A DNA stretch of 64,000 nucleotides, from NCBI GenBank assembly GCA_022496185.1, contig WTXG01000030.1, forward strand, positions 1-64,000, read 5' to 3'. Under the pieces are notes generated by a model that searched no databases, was not told the origin of the DNA, and saw nothing but the letters and a program-made list of their open reading frames with translations. The stretch comes from Multifurca ochricompacta. Its lineage: Eukaryota; Basidiomycota; Agaricomycetes; Russulales; Russulaceae. Made by a program: the position numbers and the translations under genes. Positions 10,884 through 24,780 of the stretch are shown one piece after another. Each line of letters opens with the position of its first letter. Position 1 is the stretch's first letter.

Positions 10884-12609
10884 ATGAGCACGATGAGCAC
10901 ATTCACTTCCTGGCCGCCCGATCTAACATTGGAGCAACTCGACCAGCTCACACTACTAGCTACGACTTATGCACTCTCACACTCCCTGCTTTACCTGCCT
11001 CCATACTCTCCCGAGAAACAACCCCCACCTGCGCCAGAATCTGCCATCCATGCCCCTTTCTCTCTGCTGCCAACTCCTATCCCGCGTCAGCTCTTTGCAC
11101 AAGCACTGAGTCTTCAGCGTGCTTACAACACTTTGTACGCTCGGATCGCACTCGACACTGCCTTCCTCGATCAAGTCATGGGCTCGGGGGGTATCTCTGA
11201 CATCGATGACTTTACTGGCGCGTTATGGTCTGCGTGGAAAAGGCTTCGGGATGAAGGTGTACCTCCAGTGCGGTGAGCATTGTTCCGTTCAGTTCCACGA
11301 TACTAAATCTACTATTACCAGCCGCTTCACCTGGGTCTCTTTCGCTCGGACTATCTGCTGCATCAACCAACAACTAATGATCCAGTCTCACTCAAGCAAG
11401 TAGAATTCAACACCATCTCCGCATCCTTTGGCGCCCTCTCGCAGCAAGTCGCTGGAATGCATCGGTGTGTGGCCCAGCCTTGTGTTTCACCATGCCACTT
11501 GGGAGCTCTGATAAACCCCTCATTTAGCTATCTTGTAGAGTCAACTGAATATTTTGGCATTTCTCCGCTTCTGGCTTCGGATAATCTCCCACTCAACGAC
11601 ACTGTCAAGGGTCTCGCAGAGGGACTGGAGGAGGCACATAGAGCATATGGTATTTCTAAGTGCGTGTCACTCAATTCCATCTTGTAGACCGTGATTAAGC
11701 TTCGTGAAACAGTGCACATGTTCTTTTTGTTGTCCAACCAAATGAGCGCAACATATTCGATCAACGATTGCTCGAATATCAACTCTTCCAATCGTAAGGT
11801 CATTTTTTCCTGGCACGTTGCTCAATTTAGTGATACAGGAGTGTAGTCACGGCATTCGAGTTACTCGTCAAACCTTTGCTGAACTTGGCACGACCGCATC
11901 GATATCCCCTTCACGCGCTCTTTTGGTCGCGCCCATCTCTTCCGGACTTAACGGAACTCCCGTAGAAATCTCCGTTGTATATTACCGTGCTGGATACACG
12001 CCGGTAGATTACGCATCGCCAGCTGACTACGCAACGCGCGCCCTCTTGGAGAGTTCGCACGCTGTTCAATGCCCGAGCCTCGCTTTGCAGCTCGCGGGTG
12101 GGAAGAAGGTGCAAGAAGTGCTCACCCGCCCAGGCGTACTCGAGCGCTTCCTTTCTCCCTCTGAGGGTGCCGCATTAGTTCGCAACAGCTGGGTCCGCTT
12201 GTGGGGGCTGGATAAAGGTGACGGCGCAGGGGCAGATGAAGCCGTGCGGGAGGCCAACGAGCTCGTGATCAAGCCCCAACGTGAGGGTGGGGGCAATAAC
12301 ATCTATCGGGACAAAATACCATCGTTTGTCGCCCAGCTTCCGCAGCGGGAGCGACCGGCGTGGGTCGCGATGGAGCTTATTCGCCCCCCACGTGAAGTTG
12401 GCGCGCACCTTTTAAGATCCGGCTCGGAAAGAGTGCATACACGAGTGGTGAGCGAGCTCGGTGTGTTTGGCTGGGCATTGTTTGGGGAAGGGCGAGAGTT
12501 AAAGGAAGAACAAGCTGGGTGGTTGGTGCGAACAAAAGCGGAGGACGTTGATGAGGGCGGAGTCGCTGTGGGCTTCAGTGTATTGGATAGTGTCCTGCTG
12601 GTGGAATAA
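10884..12609 (+). CDS. GSH2: Glutathione synthetase (eukaryotic type)
   Basis: Joins gamma-glutamylcysteine and glycine with ATP in the cytosol, the last step of glutathione synthesis. Recognised by LGLFRSDYLLH, KQVEFNTISASFG, the segment around SHGIRVTRQTFAEL, a CPSLALQLAGGKKVQ motif, and the ATP-grasp loop KPQREGGGNN. The C-terminus matches the substrate loop and end of the family (EGGVAVGFSVLDS). About 480 residues, four introns. The acceptor of the intron ending near 11841 must be the downstream AG (GTGTAG) rather than the nearer CAG to keep frame. The start chosen is ATG 10884; a second in-frame ATG lies 9 bp further on. A housekeeping gene about 200 bp downstream of the 2OG oxygenase. 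Confidence 0.93.
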
Positions 12610-13750
12610 GGTATTGGGTTGGTTGGGCGCTAACACAGTTTCTTGCAAAGACAATGTAGACTTAAGCAGGAGCAATGTAATAGCATGTACTCCTGCAGAA
12701 TTCTAGATACCTCGGGCTTTTGGTCGCCTGAGAAATACATGTTTCGTTTATTTTTTTCTGAAGTGGTTTCTAAAAAGATTAGATTGAAGGGTCACAGGGT
12801 AAGTCATACTATGTGCCCTGTCAGTGGTGTCTAGTGACTCCTAAATCTACAGAGCACCAGTTGATTATAGAGTGTCCTTCAGTCTATGCAACGCGGGGTA
12901 TCTCAATAGCAGGACCGTTGCGCACGACTCGATTTGGAGCCCAGGTGAGAAAAATGGCATATAGCCTTTATGGAAGACTGGTTGAGCAAGTGTGTATGGT
13001 GGGTTGTGGGTGTGGGTGTGGGTATGGGTGAGAGCGTGGGTGTACGGTGGATAGACACGTGATGCACCCACTCACGCGCGGGCACGTGAAAAGAAAGTAA
13101 GTACTATGTTGGCCCTGTACCGAAACAGAGCACAGCAGACATCACGCTTTCGTTTATTGAGTTATGCCCATCATCTCAAGTCTAGGGTAATTGATAATTG
13201 ACCATTTGGAATTATAACGGGGTCGCCCTATGTGGCTAGCTGCTACGTAGTCCTAATACATGGGTAATTTGGTGATTCGACGTTCCCGCGGCGGCGCACT
13301 CCAGTCAGCGAGTCACAGATATGGAGTAGTTTTTGAGCATCGGCGAAGGTGAAAAGCCGAAATCACGAGCGTTGTCCACTACATCCAAGCACGGGAATAC
13401 CTGGTGAGTACAATAATTTCCTTCATCGCACATAGTTGAAAAGTCACAGGAAGGTGACTGGGCCTCGGAGATTCAGACCCTCGTTACGGCAAGGGACCCG
13501 TGAAGGTATTACCATGACAGTAGATGCAGCATCTCTGATTTGACCCATGCAAGAAGTGGAAATCGCCTTCTTGCGATGCTCGCACCACCCTCGCGCATTT
13601 CCATGCCAACTTTTTATTTTCAAGGGTCCGGGTCACGGTTTCTAAGCTTGGAGATCCCCCAGTGCCAGCGAATCGTGTGCCGGGTTCTCAAGCGGCGCAC
13701 GCAATTATATATGGACGTACCCTCACATCGTTGAGGTCGATGCAGTGCAG
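12610..13750. other. Intergenic; short GT-rich repeat and possible element relic
   Basis: No gene supported. A GTGTGGGT-type simple repeat lies at about 12998-13034. Around 12813-12900 a plus frame reads TEHQLIIECP, which recalls the zinc-ribbon tail of retroelement RNase H regions, but it is too short and isolated to call. Confidence 0.35.
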
Positions 13751-13758
13751 TATAAAAG
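13751..13758 (+). promoter_or_regulatory. TATA box of the GH131 gene
   Basis: TATAAAAG lies 47 bp upstream of the predicted ATG at 13798. Confidence 0.55.
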
Positions 13759-13797
13759 GTGCAAAGGATTGTCGGAAATTGTATCGTCGAGGAGAGA

Positions 13798-14976
13798 TGT
13801 TGTTTTCCACTATTGCCTTTGCATTGCTCTTTGATGCCCTCGTTTGGGCGACCCCTGTTTTGTGGGAAGGGCGTGCGCCATACAATTATACGAAGGCTGA
13901 TATCGACGAATCGATCGGCCCATACTTTAGGTATCTCTTTCCTCCTTTAGTGCTGTAAAATTCTTGAACCGAGAGATCGCAGTGCCGTCAAAGGGACACA
14001 TAATGCTAGTAACGTAAGTTTATTCCTCCTCGTATCGCGCGTTGCAGTACGCAGAGCTCGCATCCATCTACAGTACTTTCAATTCCTTGGCCACGCTCTT
14101 CTCACGACGCCGATATGGCCGGTTCCGGAGCAGGCAATCCGGACAGTCATTGACAATTCGTCTATTTTTACGCCAGGAAGCAGCGCGCCCCAGCTTGGCT
14201 TCCGCCGCAGTGAGATCATCGCCCAGCCGTCCGAAAGCGGGAACCGTACAGCGTTCGATGCGATACTTGAGAGTGGCGTCACCGCGTTTCATTTCTCACT
14301 GAAAACGGACAAGGCACTGCCCTTGAATTACTCACACGAGTATCAGGGTGTATGGATAGAACCAAATGACGGGTCGCACATTTTCGATCTCCAAATTACC
14401 TCCAAATTGGTACGAGTGGTATTCAAATTTGATAAAATCTACTAGAAACAATGTTGATTGAGATGCGCGTGTGTGTGGCGCGCACCGTTCAACACGACGC
14501 TGCAGACTCCGGCTACACATGTGCTTGGTATCCGTGCGCACAACGGAACCGTTCTCTTCCAGACGCCTTTTCATTCAACCGAGTGGCATAACTTCGCCGT
14601 TGTCGTCGACTGGGACAATCTCACCCTCAAAGTATTCTACTCGCTTGGCGCGCGGCCTCTCAAGGCTGTCACGAACGTCGAGGAGAACTCAAGCGCCGTC
14701 AAGGGCCCGAACGGACAGGGAGAGTTTCACTTTGGTGTGCTCAAGGTCCGTCCTGAGGCCACATTTGCTTTTTCCACGTTTACACAATCGTTATGTGCAT
14801 ATCGCACTGCATAGCTCCCTTTGGTCGACCCCTCTGAGACGCCTGCGGAGCAAGCTGACGTTGTACATTTTGGTATCCAAGAGGGTTCATGCGAGGCATT
14901 GATTTACTCAGGGATATTCGTAGAGAGCACACAGGACGGTATCAGCATTGGTTATGGCAATACCATGTCCGTTTAA
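13798..14976 (+). CDS. Secreted glycoside hydrolase family 131 (beta-glucanase)
   Basis: GH131 enzymes act on beta-1,3/1,6/1,4-glucans of plant or fungal walls. The first 18 or so residues form a signal peptide (MLFSTIAFALLFDALVWA), followed by PVLWEGRAPYNYT. Downstream blocks are typical of the family: QYFQFLGHALLTT, PQLGFRRSEI, NYSHEYQGVWIEPNDG, WHNFAVVVDWDNLTLKVFYS, GQGEFHFGVLK, and after the last intron VVHFGIQEG and IYSGIFVE. Exon 2 is only 31 nt. The junction between DLQITSKL and NTTLQTPATH (14400-14510) is not resolved. The donor is phase 0, but the visible acceptor before APFNTT is in another phase. An acceptor at 14508 keeps frame but drops about eight conserved residues. The gene is real; that splice or base count is uncertain. 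Confidence 0.85.
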
Positions 14977-15017
14977 GACCAGATCACACCCGACCCCAGT
15001 ACAGCCCAAAACATGCG

Positions 15018-15652
15018 TGTGATACATTAGTACATAAATATGAGTAGTGTACGGATCTAATCCGCGGTGAGTGCGAGGCAAAGTGTTCCCGAGAGGAGAG
15101 AGATAGAAGAGAGCGTAGGAGTCCCAGAGATAAGTAAGACTTCGAAGGAGGGTGTATCGTGCTTTGAACTGTTGCGTATCTATTGCTTGCTGGTTCTGTT
15201 TGACCTTGCACTCGATGTTGTCAAGAAGTTCTTTTAGCACACAAAAGAAGATAAAGAAAGGGGGAGAAATGCTCTTTGATTTCTGCTTCTGTTGGCTCAC
15301 TGGCTGGTCTACTTCAAGCATTGTATGTACCCTTATATACTTGCAGAGAGACCTAGTTATGAAGCAGAAAGAGGATGAATTAGGATTAAAAGGAGACAAG
15401 TGAGATGATGCCAGGCAATAAAGGCGGAGAGGTGTAGATGGAGAGGTGAAAACCTGGCAATTAAGATGGGGAGGTAGTGAAACTGGTATAAGGAATGGAC
15501 AGGCATGCAGCCCAGAATGCAGATGTTCTGATAAAAGATATATGATAAGATATACAAACTAGATCATAATTACTCTAATTCAGGGTTTGTAATGAAAGAG
15601 AGGAGAGGCAATAGCTGGAGGTTTCATGCTCAACGCCGGAGCCATCCTTACA
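15018..15652 (-). repeat. LTR-like interspersed repeat, copy A
   Basis: Read on the minus strand, it begins TGTAAGGATGGCTCCGGCG, carries a TATATAAGGGTACATACAATG promoter-like block, and ends near ATTAGATCCGTAC. Similar copies lie at 47980-48612 (-), 53859-54475 (+) and 62968-64000 (+, diverged). No target duplication or internal coding region was found, so solo-LTR status is inferred from the TG start, size (about 0.63 kb) and central TATA. Confidence 0.6.
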
Positions 15653-15677
15653 GTAGCTAATGGCCTTACATGTGTGC

Positions 15678-18600
15678 CTACTCGAGATCGCCAGCCCCTA
15701 ATAATCCTTGCATGCGTTTTACCAGATCGCTTTTTGCCCAGAATCTTACCCAGTCAAGCCGGTTTCTTCTCCTCACTGGCTTTAGGTCAAAGCAAACGGG
15801 GGGTAAGACAACACGGCCCTCCCGCCTTTGCCAGTATAGAGTGACCTCACGGACAACAGCGTACTCGCCCTGATTCACCAGCGCCTCAAGCAACTTGCGT
15901 CCGCGCTCATCTGCGATAGAACTGGGCGGGTCCTCCCGCAGATCTGGCCACACATTCGCTGCGATATGGTGCACCGCCATCCAGCGTACGAACCCTTCGA
16001 TTGGTACACGTGCGCGGCGACCGACAAGCAGACTGAGCTGCGCCCCCACAACCTGCGGCACGTTTTCGACAGGCCAGAGGAAGCCCCCGGCGGCTCCGCC
16101 AATGACGCGTTCGACTGGTGTGCGGACGGTGCCGAGTACGTGTGCGGTATCGTCATACAGAAGTTTGCGATAGTCGGGGGCGTAGTTCTGTGAAAGGGGC
16201 GGAAGGAGGAGGGCAGAAAAGAGTGGGTGTCCGAAGGAGATCGCGTCGTAGAGAGCGACGAAATCCGTGTAGAACTGGTAGAATGGTGTCCCGGAACCGA
16301 GAAAGCGAGCCGCAGCCAATTCAAGATTGTCCTGCTCATCCGACGTGGCAGAGGCAGAAAGGCCATTCGAGGATGCAACGAGCGTGAAGGGAAGGAGAAG
16401 AGCTTCCATAAGCTCGCCGACAGCGCCGTCGCGAAATACTTCTTCACGGTCTTCACCGCTTGCGGATGGTGCGCCTTGAGCCTGCCCATGTTCGAGCATG
16501 AAAATCTTCATGCAACTGAACGTGACTTCTGCGCGGGTCATGGCAAATTCCGGTGTCCCATTTGCCAGCATTGACTCACGCACGATGCGCGCGAGCAGGA
16601 GCGTGGCACGAACGACGTCTGTTTCGCTTGCATCCCAATCCCCAGGTAGGTTCCGCCATACTGGAGATGTGCCAGAACGAAGAAGGTGGTCCAACGGGAG
16701 AAGCGACCAGTCGCGCGCAAACAAAAATGAAAACCCGCTTAGAGACGGAAGGCGTTGTGTTGTGGCGAGCTTGAGGGAGTGAGGTGTAGGAATGAGCGGC
16801 GCGACACGGACGCGTGGAGCCTCTTCATCCTCTCCATCGGAACCGGCACCGTTCGCGTGTGGGGTGAGGTCAAAGGTGAGGAAAGGTGCGAGTATGCGCA
16901 GCCCGCCGCGAGACCACACCTCGGACGGGACGCTCCAACCGTAGTCGTTGAGACACCGTTCATCAACCAAGCCAATGATAGCGTCAAGCATATCACGCGC
17001 AGCATCCTCATCGCCCGGCAGGAATCGCATGAGAGTGACGCTAAGTTGCGCAAGCCATAGGCCACTGGTTGTATTTGGGAGGCGGCGCGAAAGCAACACG
17101 AAATTAGCAATAAATGAGACCAGAGGACGCAGAAGAGGCCGTGTGTATGACGGGATGCTCGACGGTCTGGAGAGAAATGGATGAGTGACACTGAATATTG
17201 CCAACATCCCAAGGAGAGAAAACGGAAGCTGGAAGGGGGTCTCAGGCGGCGGCTTCTTGTCCAGAGGGAGGCACGCCAGCCAAAGACGAATAACAGCGCT
17301 GAGAACCAAAGCGGACTCGTTCATCTCACCGTAGAATCCAGGACTTTTATCAGAATCATAACCCATGGGTATCTCGCTTAGCATACGCTTCAACGAGGTT
17401 ATCGCACTGAGGACGACCTCTTTCTCCGCACCACCAGCAAACGCGGGTCTCAGTCTAGCCAATGAGCCTTCCCTTTCCTCGACACCCCCACGCACACCAT
17501 TATGTCGGGCACCTTCAAGCCAGGCAGCCTCTGCATTCCACAGTGCCGCCCACGTACCCCAGTCCGCGTGCTCTTGCTTGAGCTTGCGGGCAACAGTGGC
17601 AAGATTGGATATCCAGCCCCAGCCGGAAATTTGACTCCAAAGTATTTCATGCGGCGGCGTTGTTTGATGAGGGTCAGAAGCACAGGTTGTCCAGGCACCG
17701 AGAAGAGATATGTAAGCGGCTAACAATGGACGTGAGTCGCACTCGAGGGAGAAAATGTACGATGAGAGGCGGGTAAGGGGTTCCCTGGCAGTCGTCGCAA
17801 TATGAGCATAAAGACCATAGCGGGCGAACGTGCTGTATAAGTTTAACGTGTGGGTGAGGAGGGTAGTAGCGAGGGAAAGCGAGTAAGGCGATGAGTTTGG
17901 AGGTGATATGAGAAAGCGCAGAAGCGCATCCGCAGGGTCCAATAGTTTGGATGCCGATGCTCGGGAAGCTGAGGCGAGCGTGATGAGGAGGCGGATGGCG
18001 GCCGGGACAGGTAGAGGCGCGTGTTCCGAAGGAGGAATTGACGTCAGGATAAAAACATGAAGTAGATTGGCGATCAAGGAGGGTGAGTTGGTGATCGCGT
18101 CCGCGATGGCATTGCTATGCATCGCAAGTCGTTGGAGCACAGCTAAAAGTTGCACAAGAGAGAGACGTGGAAGGTCCGCGGCGCCGAAGATTGTCGCCGT
18201 TTGAGGGAGAAAGAACTGCAATGGAAGATATGATACAGCATCGCCCATCACGTCACTCTCGCCTCCCTGATCGGGGGAGGCCACTTGGGGCGGATCCCCT
18301 TGCAACTCTGCACCGTCGACATCCATCAATTCCTCATCCCACCCGACGAGAGCTTCCCATAGCACTTCCACTGCCCTCGAGCCAAGGCTGCCTCGCTCAC
18401 TCATTGCTTCTGCCCCCATAGCGATAGCCCTCTTCCGGAGCTCTTCTTCTCTTCCACGCAGTTCTTCGATTCCTTCTGCATCCCTCGAAATGCCATGTCG
18501 CATACGAGCGAGTCTTCTCATAATTCTCGCAAGAATGCCAAGCATGGCAGCACGTTGTGCGGGGACGGTTGAGCGTACAAGCAGGAAAATATCATCAAGT

Positions 18601-19815
18601 GTATAACCAGCACGTGCACCTTCGGCATGATGGTGAAGTCCTAAATGTGTTGGCAGGGTTGCGGATAATGTAGGAGGTATAGGTGCGCCGTTGAGGTCGA
18701 AACGAAGGGAGGGTTTGGTGAGATCTGGCAGTGGGGTGGACTCGATCCAAACCAGAGATGGGTCGCCAGTAGGAAGTGAAGGGAAAAAACGACGTCGGAT
18801 ATCTTCGGGTGTGCCTTCCTCTGGGGGTCCTTCAGAAGTCAGGGATGGCAGGGTAACCGAAGAGTCTTTGTTGAGTGGCGCCGCACTTAAATGTGGCTCT
18901 GAAGAGCCAGATGATTGAATGGAGATGGGCGCATGGCCCTTCCACTGACCGAGAGATACCACAAGGTCGTCTCCCGATGAAGGAGGGAGTGCTAGCGGCG
19001 TCTTCCGCGGTGATGGAGGAGCAGATTCATAGATATGAACGTCATTGGGGGTGACGTCTGCGAAACGTAGTTTGCGATTCGCCCGCGCTGGAGTGGAGGG
19101 TCGCGTGCTTGAAGTAGAGAGAATTGGGGGAGGGGAAAGGGCCCCCGATGACAGCTCGCCTAAACGTTAAGGTCGGCCATGTGTGTATTAGGAAGGTCTG
19201 ATGAAACAGCGTACCCGGAGCTAAAATACGCAACGCTTTCGGGGTGTTAGATCTGAAGTGGAACATGCTGGCATTTATATACGTACCTGGAGGCACGGAA
19301 GGCGTGTGGATAGTATTGTCAGGCAGAGGATGCACAAGGTCACTTTCCAGGGAAGCAAGAGTAGCAGCTTTCTTCAGCTTCTTCTCGTCAGCCTCCCGAG
19401 CCATCCGTGCTCTTCTTAGCAGCTCCCCAATGTTATTTCCGAATTTCTCTTCAATCTCTCTTCGGCCTTCCTCTCTCTCTTCCTCTGTCATCGCGGCAAC
19501 AAGTCTCTCATTCTCCTCGCTCATCCGTGTGCGCCAGTCATCAGTATCACTATCGCGTTTTTCCGATGGCCCAAGCTCTTGCATTCTTGATGCTGTCTGC
19601 ACGATGGGTGGCTCTGCACTCCTTGGTGAGCGTGCAGTAAATTGATGTTGTTCTGCCTCTCGATTGCGTGCAAAGACACTCTTCGAACGGTGCTGTGCTG
19701 TAGGGAAACCCGTCGTTGACCCTATTAGTTGTGGTACGGAGGGAGCAGATGTGGAGGAACTTGGTTTTCGCTCAAAAATGGACCCAACGAGAGGCTTGTC
19801 GCGTTCAGACATCAT
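15678..19815 (-). CDS. RNA polymerase II-associated protein 1 (RPAP1) homologue
   Basis: RPAP1 proteins bind RNA polymerase II and are needed for its assembly or nuclear import and for transcription. The N-terminal exon has the family segment ERLVAAMTEEEREEGRREI followed by FGNNIGELLRRAR. After the intron near 19157-19290, a large exon of more than 1100 codons shows KLRFADVTP, then RFDLNGAPIPP and LGLHHHAEGARAGYTLDDI, the RPAP1 C-terminal domain signature. A long helical-repeat-like tail runs to the stop at 15678. Total about 1330 residues, normal for fungi. The intron could be read as one of about 110 nt or as two introns around a 6-nt exon; both keep frame. The start is the first ATG of an ATG-ATG pair at 19815, because upstream in-frame codons are low-complexity. 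Confidence 0.9.
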
Positions 19816-19994
19816 CCCGATGGTGAAAAAAATGGAAATGTGTAGTGTAGTGTAGTGTAGTGTGCCCACGCCCAGGAACGATCCATCAGCAACGATCCGC
19901 CCAGCGGTGGCAGTGGCAGTGGCAGTGCAATGAACCACCAAGACATTAAAGTGACAACCAAACTAAACATTTTAATTAAATATCTCTACGTCAA

Positions 19995-20069
19995 GGGCAC
20001 ATGGTGTAGTTGGTTTATCACGCCCGCTTAGCATGCGGGAGGTGTCCGGTTCAATTCCGGATGTGTCCA
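19995..20069 (+). tRNA. tRNA-Ala (anticodon AGC), copy 1
   Basis: A cloverleaf can be drawn. The acceptor arms GGGCACA/TGTGTCC pair with one G-T. The anticodon stem CCCGC/GCGGG encloses the loop TTAGCAT, giving AGC. The T arm is TCCGG-TTCAATT-CCGGA and the discriminator is A. There is no intron. T-runs follow within 10 bp. The gene body is identical to copy 2 at 22756-22830. Confidence 0.93.
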
Positions 20070-20075
20070 ATATTC

Positions 20076-20091
20076 TTTTTATTCTTTTTTT
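20076..20091 (+). terminator. Pol III terminator of tRNA-Ala copy 1
   Basis: T5 at 20076-20080 is followed by T7, directly downstream of the tRNA end. Confidence 0.7.
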
Positions 20092-20375
20092 GCATTTTTT
20101 TTGGCCTCTTGAAAGTAATGGCATTAACAGATCCGAGACAAGGGTACAGATTGTGCACTATTTTTTTTACAAACTTGGGACTGTCTTTTCCTTTTACTTT
20201 CCCTCTATTGCCCCTCCCTTATGTAGATATAATATCACAAAGTGCCCGCCTTTATCCACAACCCGACATGTTCAAGAAGCATCCAGCTCAAATGCGTGTT
20301 CAGTCACAAGAAATGATTTACTTGCTCTACTCCATGCAATAAAGTACACAGAAACATATACTTCATTGTCTATCG

Positions 20376-22392
20376 TCATGTCTTGAGGTTCTCTTTCTCT
20401 TCTTCTAGTATCGAGGGCACCTCAGGAAATCGAGGCGTAATTTGGCACGAGTACGGAACCGGTTTGCTGCATCGTTGGTATTAGTCGACCCTGTGCTCGT
20501 AACACAGATAAAGACATACAAGACCATGCCAGTATCGACGAAAGCAACCATATCCAGCGGTACCTCATACCCGTGTTGGTCGCGAACCCGTTCCAATTTC
20601 GCAGCCCATAGGATGGTGGCCATGTATATGAATAGAGATTCATTGGCAACGTGCTTCCCAACGCAGGCGCGCCGCCCAAATCCGTACGTCCCATGGCCTT
20701 CATCGCGCGTCTCTGCCGACCCTGGAATGAGCTTACCCTCCGCATCAAGAAATCTCTGAGGGTTGAAGCTCGCGGCATCGTCACCATAGTATGCAGGGTC
20801 ATGATGGCAATGCCAAAGATTCGCAAGGCACATTGTTCCCTTCGGGATGAACATTCCATTATACCAATCATCCTCTGTCGTGGTGTGGGGGAGAGCGAGT
20901 GGAAGCGCAGGCCGCCATCGAAGAGTTTCCTTGACCATTGCCTGTATATATGGAAGATGTGGAGCATCCGAAAACGTCGGTGCACGGGACCGTCCGACAA
21001 CTGCGTCGAGTTCAGCTTGTGCGTGCTTCTGTACTTCGGGATTTGCAATCATCGCGAGTGCCCACCAATCCATCGTAGTGGATGTTGTCTCTGCGCCAGC
21101 AGAGCTGTCAGCAGGGTATGTTTAGCGGAAAACTCCGGAGGAAGTAACAGAGCACACACTATAATGTACCAACGAGCCAGGCCATTTCTCGATTGGAAAG
21201 CCCGTTCCGGTCAGGGTTCTTGATGAGAGTTGCACTCATACTCGGCCGTTCCGACCCGTTGGACTTTAGCACGGTCACGCTTAGTCAGTAGGCCAGCATG
21301 GATGATACCAGTTTATGTACCCACAATATCGTCACGAACTTGGTTGAAGAGTGACTCGAACATGGTCGTGTGCTGCGTGAAATACCTCCTTCCTTCATAT
21401 TTCCACTTTGCAAACCTGAGGCCGTGCCATACAACTGAGTTCGAGAAACACTTGAAGGGTATGAAGACATGCCTTTCAGGAATATACATCATCCAAGGGA
21501 ACAACTCGACGAGATACTCCCCTGGAGCTGCAGCCCTGGACATGCGTTCTATGAAGGAGTGAATCTCCTTCAGAGTCTTGTCATATTCAGTCTCAAGGGT
21601 GGGATAGTTGTATAGAATTGACATGATTGAAGAAGCTGCTGAACGCTCAAAGTGCTTCTTAAAAGCCTCGGGGTTTTTTAGAAGCGCAGAAGCAAGCAGA
21701 ACACTCTCTTTGCGAAGGATCGTGTCATATTTACGGACTGCCAATTTTGTAAGTCCCTGGTGCGCAGCGCGGCGAGCGCGACGCCAACTATGAAGATAAT
21801 TGAGTTGTAAATCAAAAAAAAGAAGTGGCACACTCACAGATCCCCATAGGGAAGGAATGCAGTGAATAGGCCACCAGCGAGGACTTCATGACCCATGATT
21901 AAACGGGGACGACTAGAATAAATGCTTGTGCGTTGGTCAAGAAGTTCTGCAGCCGACTTGAGACTGTTGATAACGAGGATGGATTGGCCAAGGGCATTCA
22001 AGTACATGATGTCCTCTGAGACAGCATGAGGATAGCAACCCTGTCGTTGAATAGGGGAACGCACTGAATGCCTCCTTGCAATCTCCCTTAAACATCCAAC
22101 TCTTGTCTTGGAGTTCGAAAGCATTTCCGAGAACAGGAAGTCCGCGTGGACCAGGAGGAACACGGCGCCAAGGGCTACTTGCGTAGCGGACGACGAGAAC
22201 GACGACAAGACCGAATACAGCCAAGGCGACGCGAGTTGTTGCGAGCTCCCATAGACAAAAAGAGACTTTGGGAAAGGAAAATGAAGATGTGGTTGGCCAC
22301 CCTGCAGAGCAGTCTAGGTGGGGAATGGTGCTGAGTGAATGGATATAGCCCACCATTGCACTAAGAGTCATCATGAGACTAGGAAGCAACAC
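20376..22392 (-). CDS. Cytochrome P450 #2 (microsomal class II monooxygenase)
   Basis: A paralogue of P450 #1 with the same exon plan. N-terminal hydrophobic segments are followed by the hinge VPPGPRGLPVLGN, then WRRARRAAHQGLTK (C-helix), the I-helix AGAETT, the K-helix KETLRW, FNPQRF, and the haem loop FGRRACVGKH. A last intron beginning near 20516 restores the usual C-terminal PVPYSCQITPRFPEV and a stop at 20376; the unspliced frame would read a different tail. The intron at 21416-21472 uses a GC donor, matching in position a GT-AG intron of P450 #1. It is flanked by two identical tRNA-Ala genes and lies 0.56 kb from the aldehyde dehydrogenase stop. The substrate is unknown. Sesquiterpenoid or xenobiotic oxidation are both possible. 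Confidence 0.9.
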
Positions 22393-22755
22393 GCACTGCT
22401 TGTTGAAATGGGCCCTAAGAGGCTGAACTTATTCGGTTTGTAAACAATCAAGGCACTCGCGTAGGGCCCGAAAAGTAGCGTTGCGGGTCGTTTCGAAGTG
22501 CGGAGCGAGTGCGCCATCAACTTACGTCCAACAGCTAGCCGAAGGTGAAGGTCCCTTCTATTGCCCGTTGCCCGTTCCGTTTCAGGTCGGTCCCAATTTC
22601 AATATATAAAGACCACATTTCTCTGATTTTTGTTTGCTGTGGACTGTGGACTGAACTAGGCTGAGTGAGGGTCAGCTTCTTCCTTTTTTCCTTCTTTCCT
22701 TCTTTTGAGATTACTGGGAAGAGGCTATTACAGTATAGGACACGCGAATAGTGCA

Positions 22756-22830
22756 GGGCACATGGTGTAGTTGGTTTATCACGCCCGCTTAGCATGCGGG
22801 AGGTGTCCGGTTCAATTCCGGATGTGTCCA
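22756..22830 (+). tRNA. tRNA-Ala (anticodon AGC), copy 2
   Basis: Identical in sequence to the copy at 19995-20069, same orientation, 2.76 kb away. Flanking DNA is unrelated apart from a few bases, so either the duplication is old and the gene conserved, or gene conversion has acted. A run of nine T (22845-22853) follows. Confidence 0.93.
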
Positions 22831-22844
22831 ATGTTTCCCAAGTA

Positions 22845-22853
22845 TTTTTTTTT
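22845..22853 (+). terminator. Pol III terminator of tRNA-Ala copy 2
   Basis: Nine consecutive T residues 14 bp after the tRNA end. Confidence 0.7.
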
Positions 22854-22952
22854 CTTAACTCTGTCGTCGTCGTCCTCAATAATACACTAATATTGAAGCC
22901 AGTCCCGACACACCGTATATACGGGATACGGAATATATACCTTATTTATTTA

Positions 22953-24780
<1,828 letters not shown>

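Noticed and set aside
12865..13085. Minus-strand frames with His-Thr and Pro-Thr repeats
   Set aside because: Translation of the GTGTGGGT simple repeat, not a protein.
20442..21223. Long plus-strand frames opposite P450 #2
   Set aside because: Antisense shadows of the well-supported minus-strand P450 exons.
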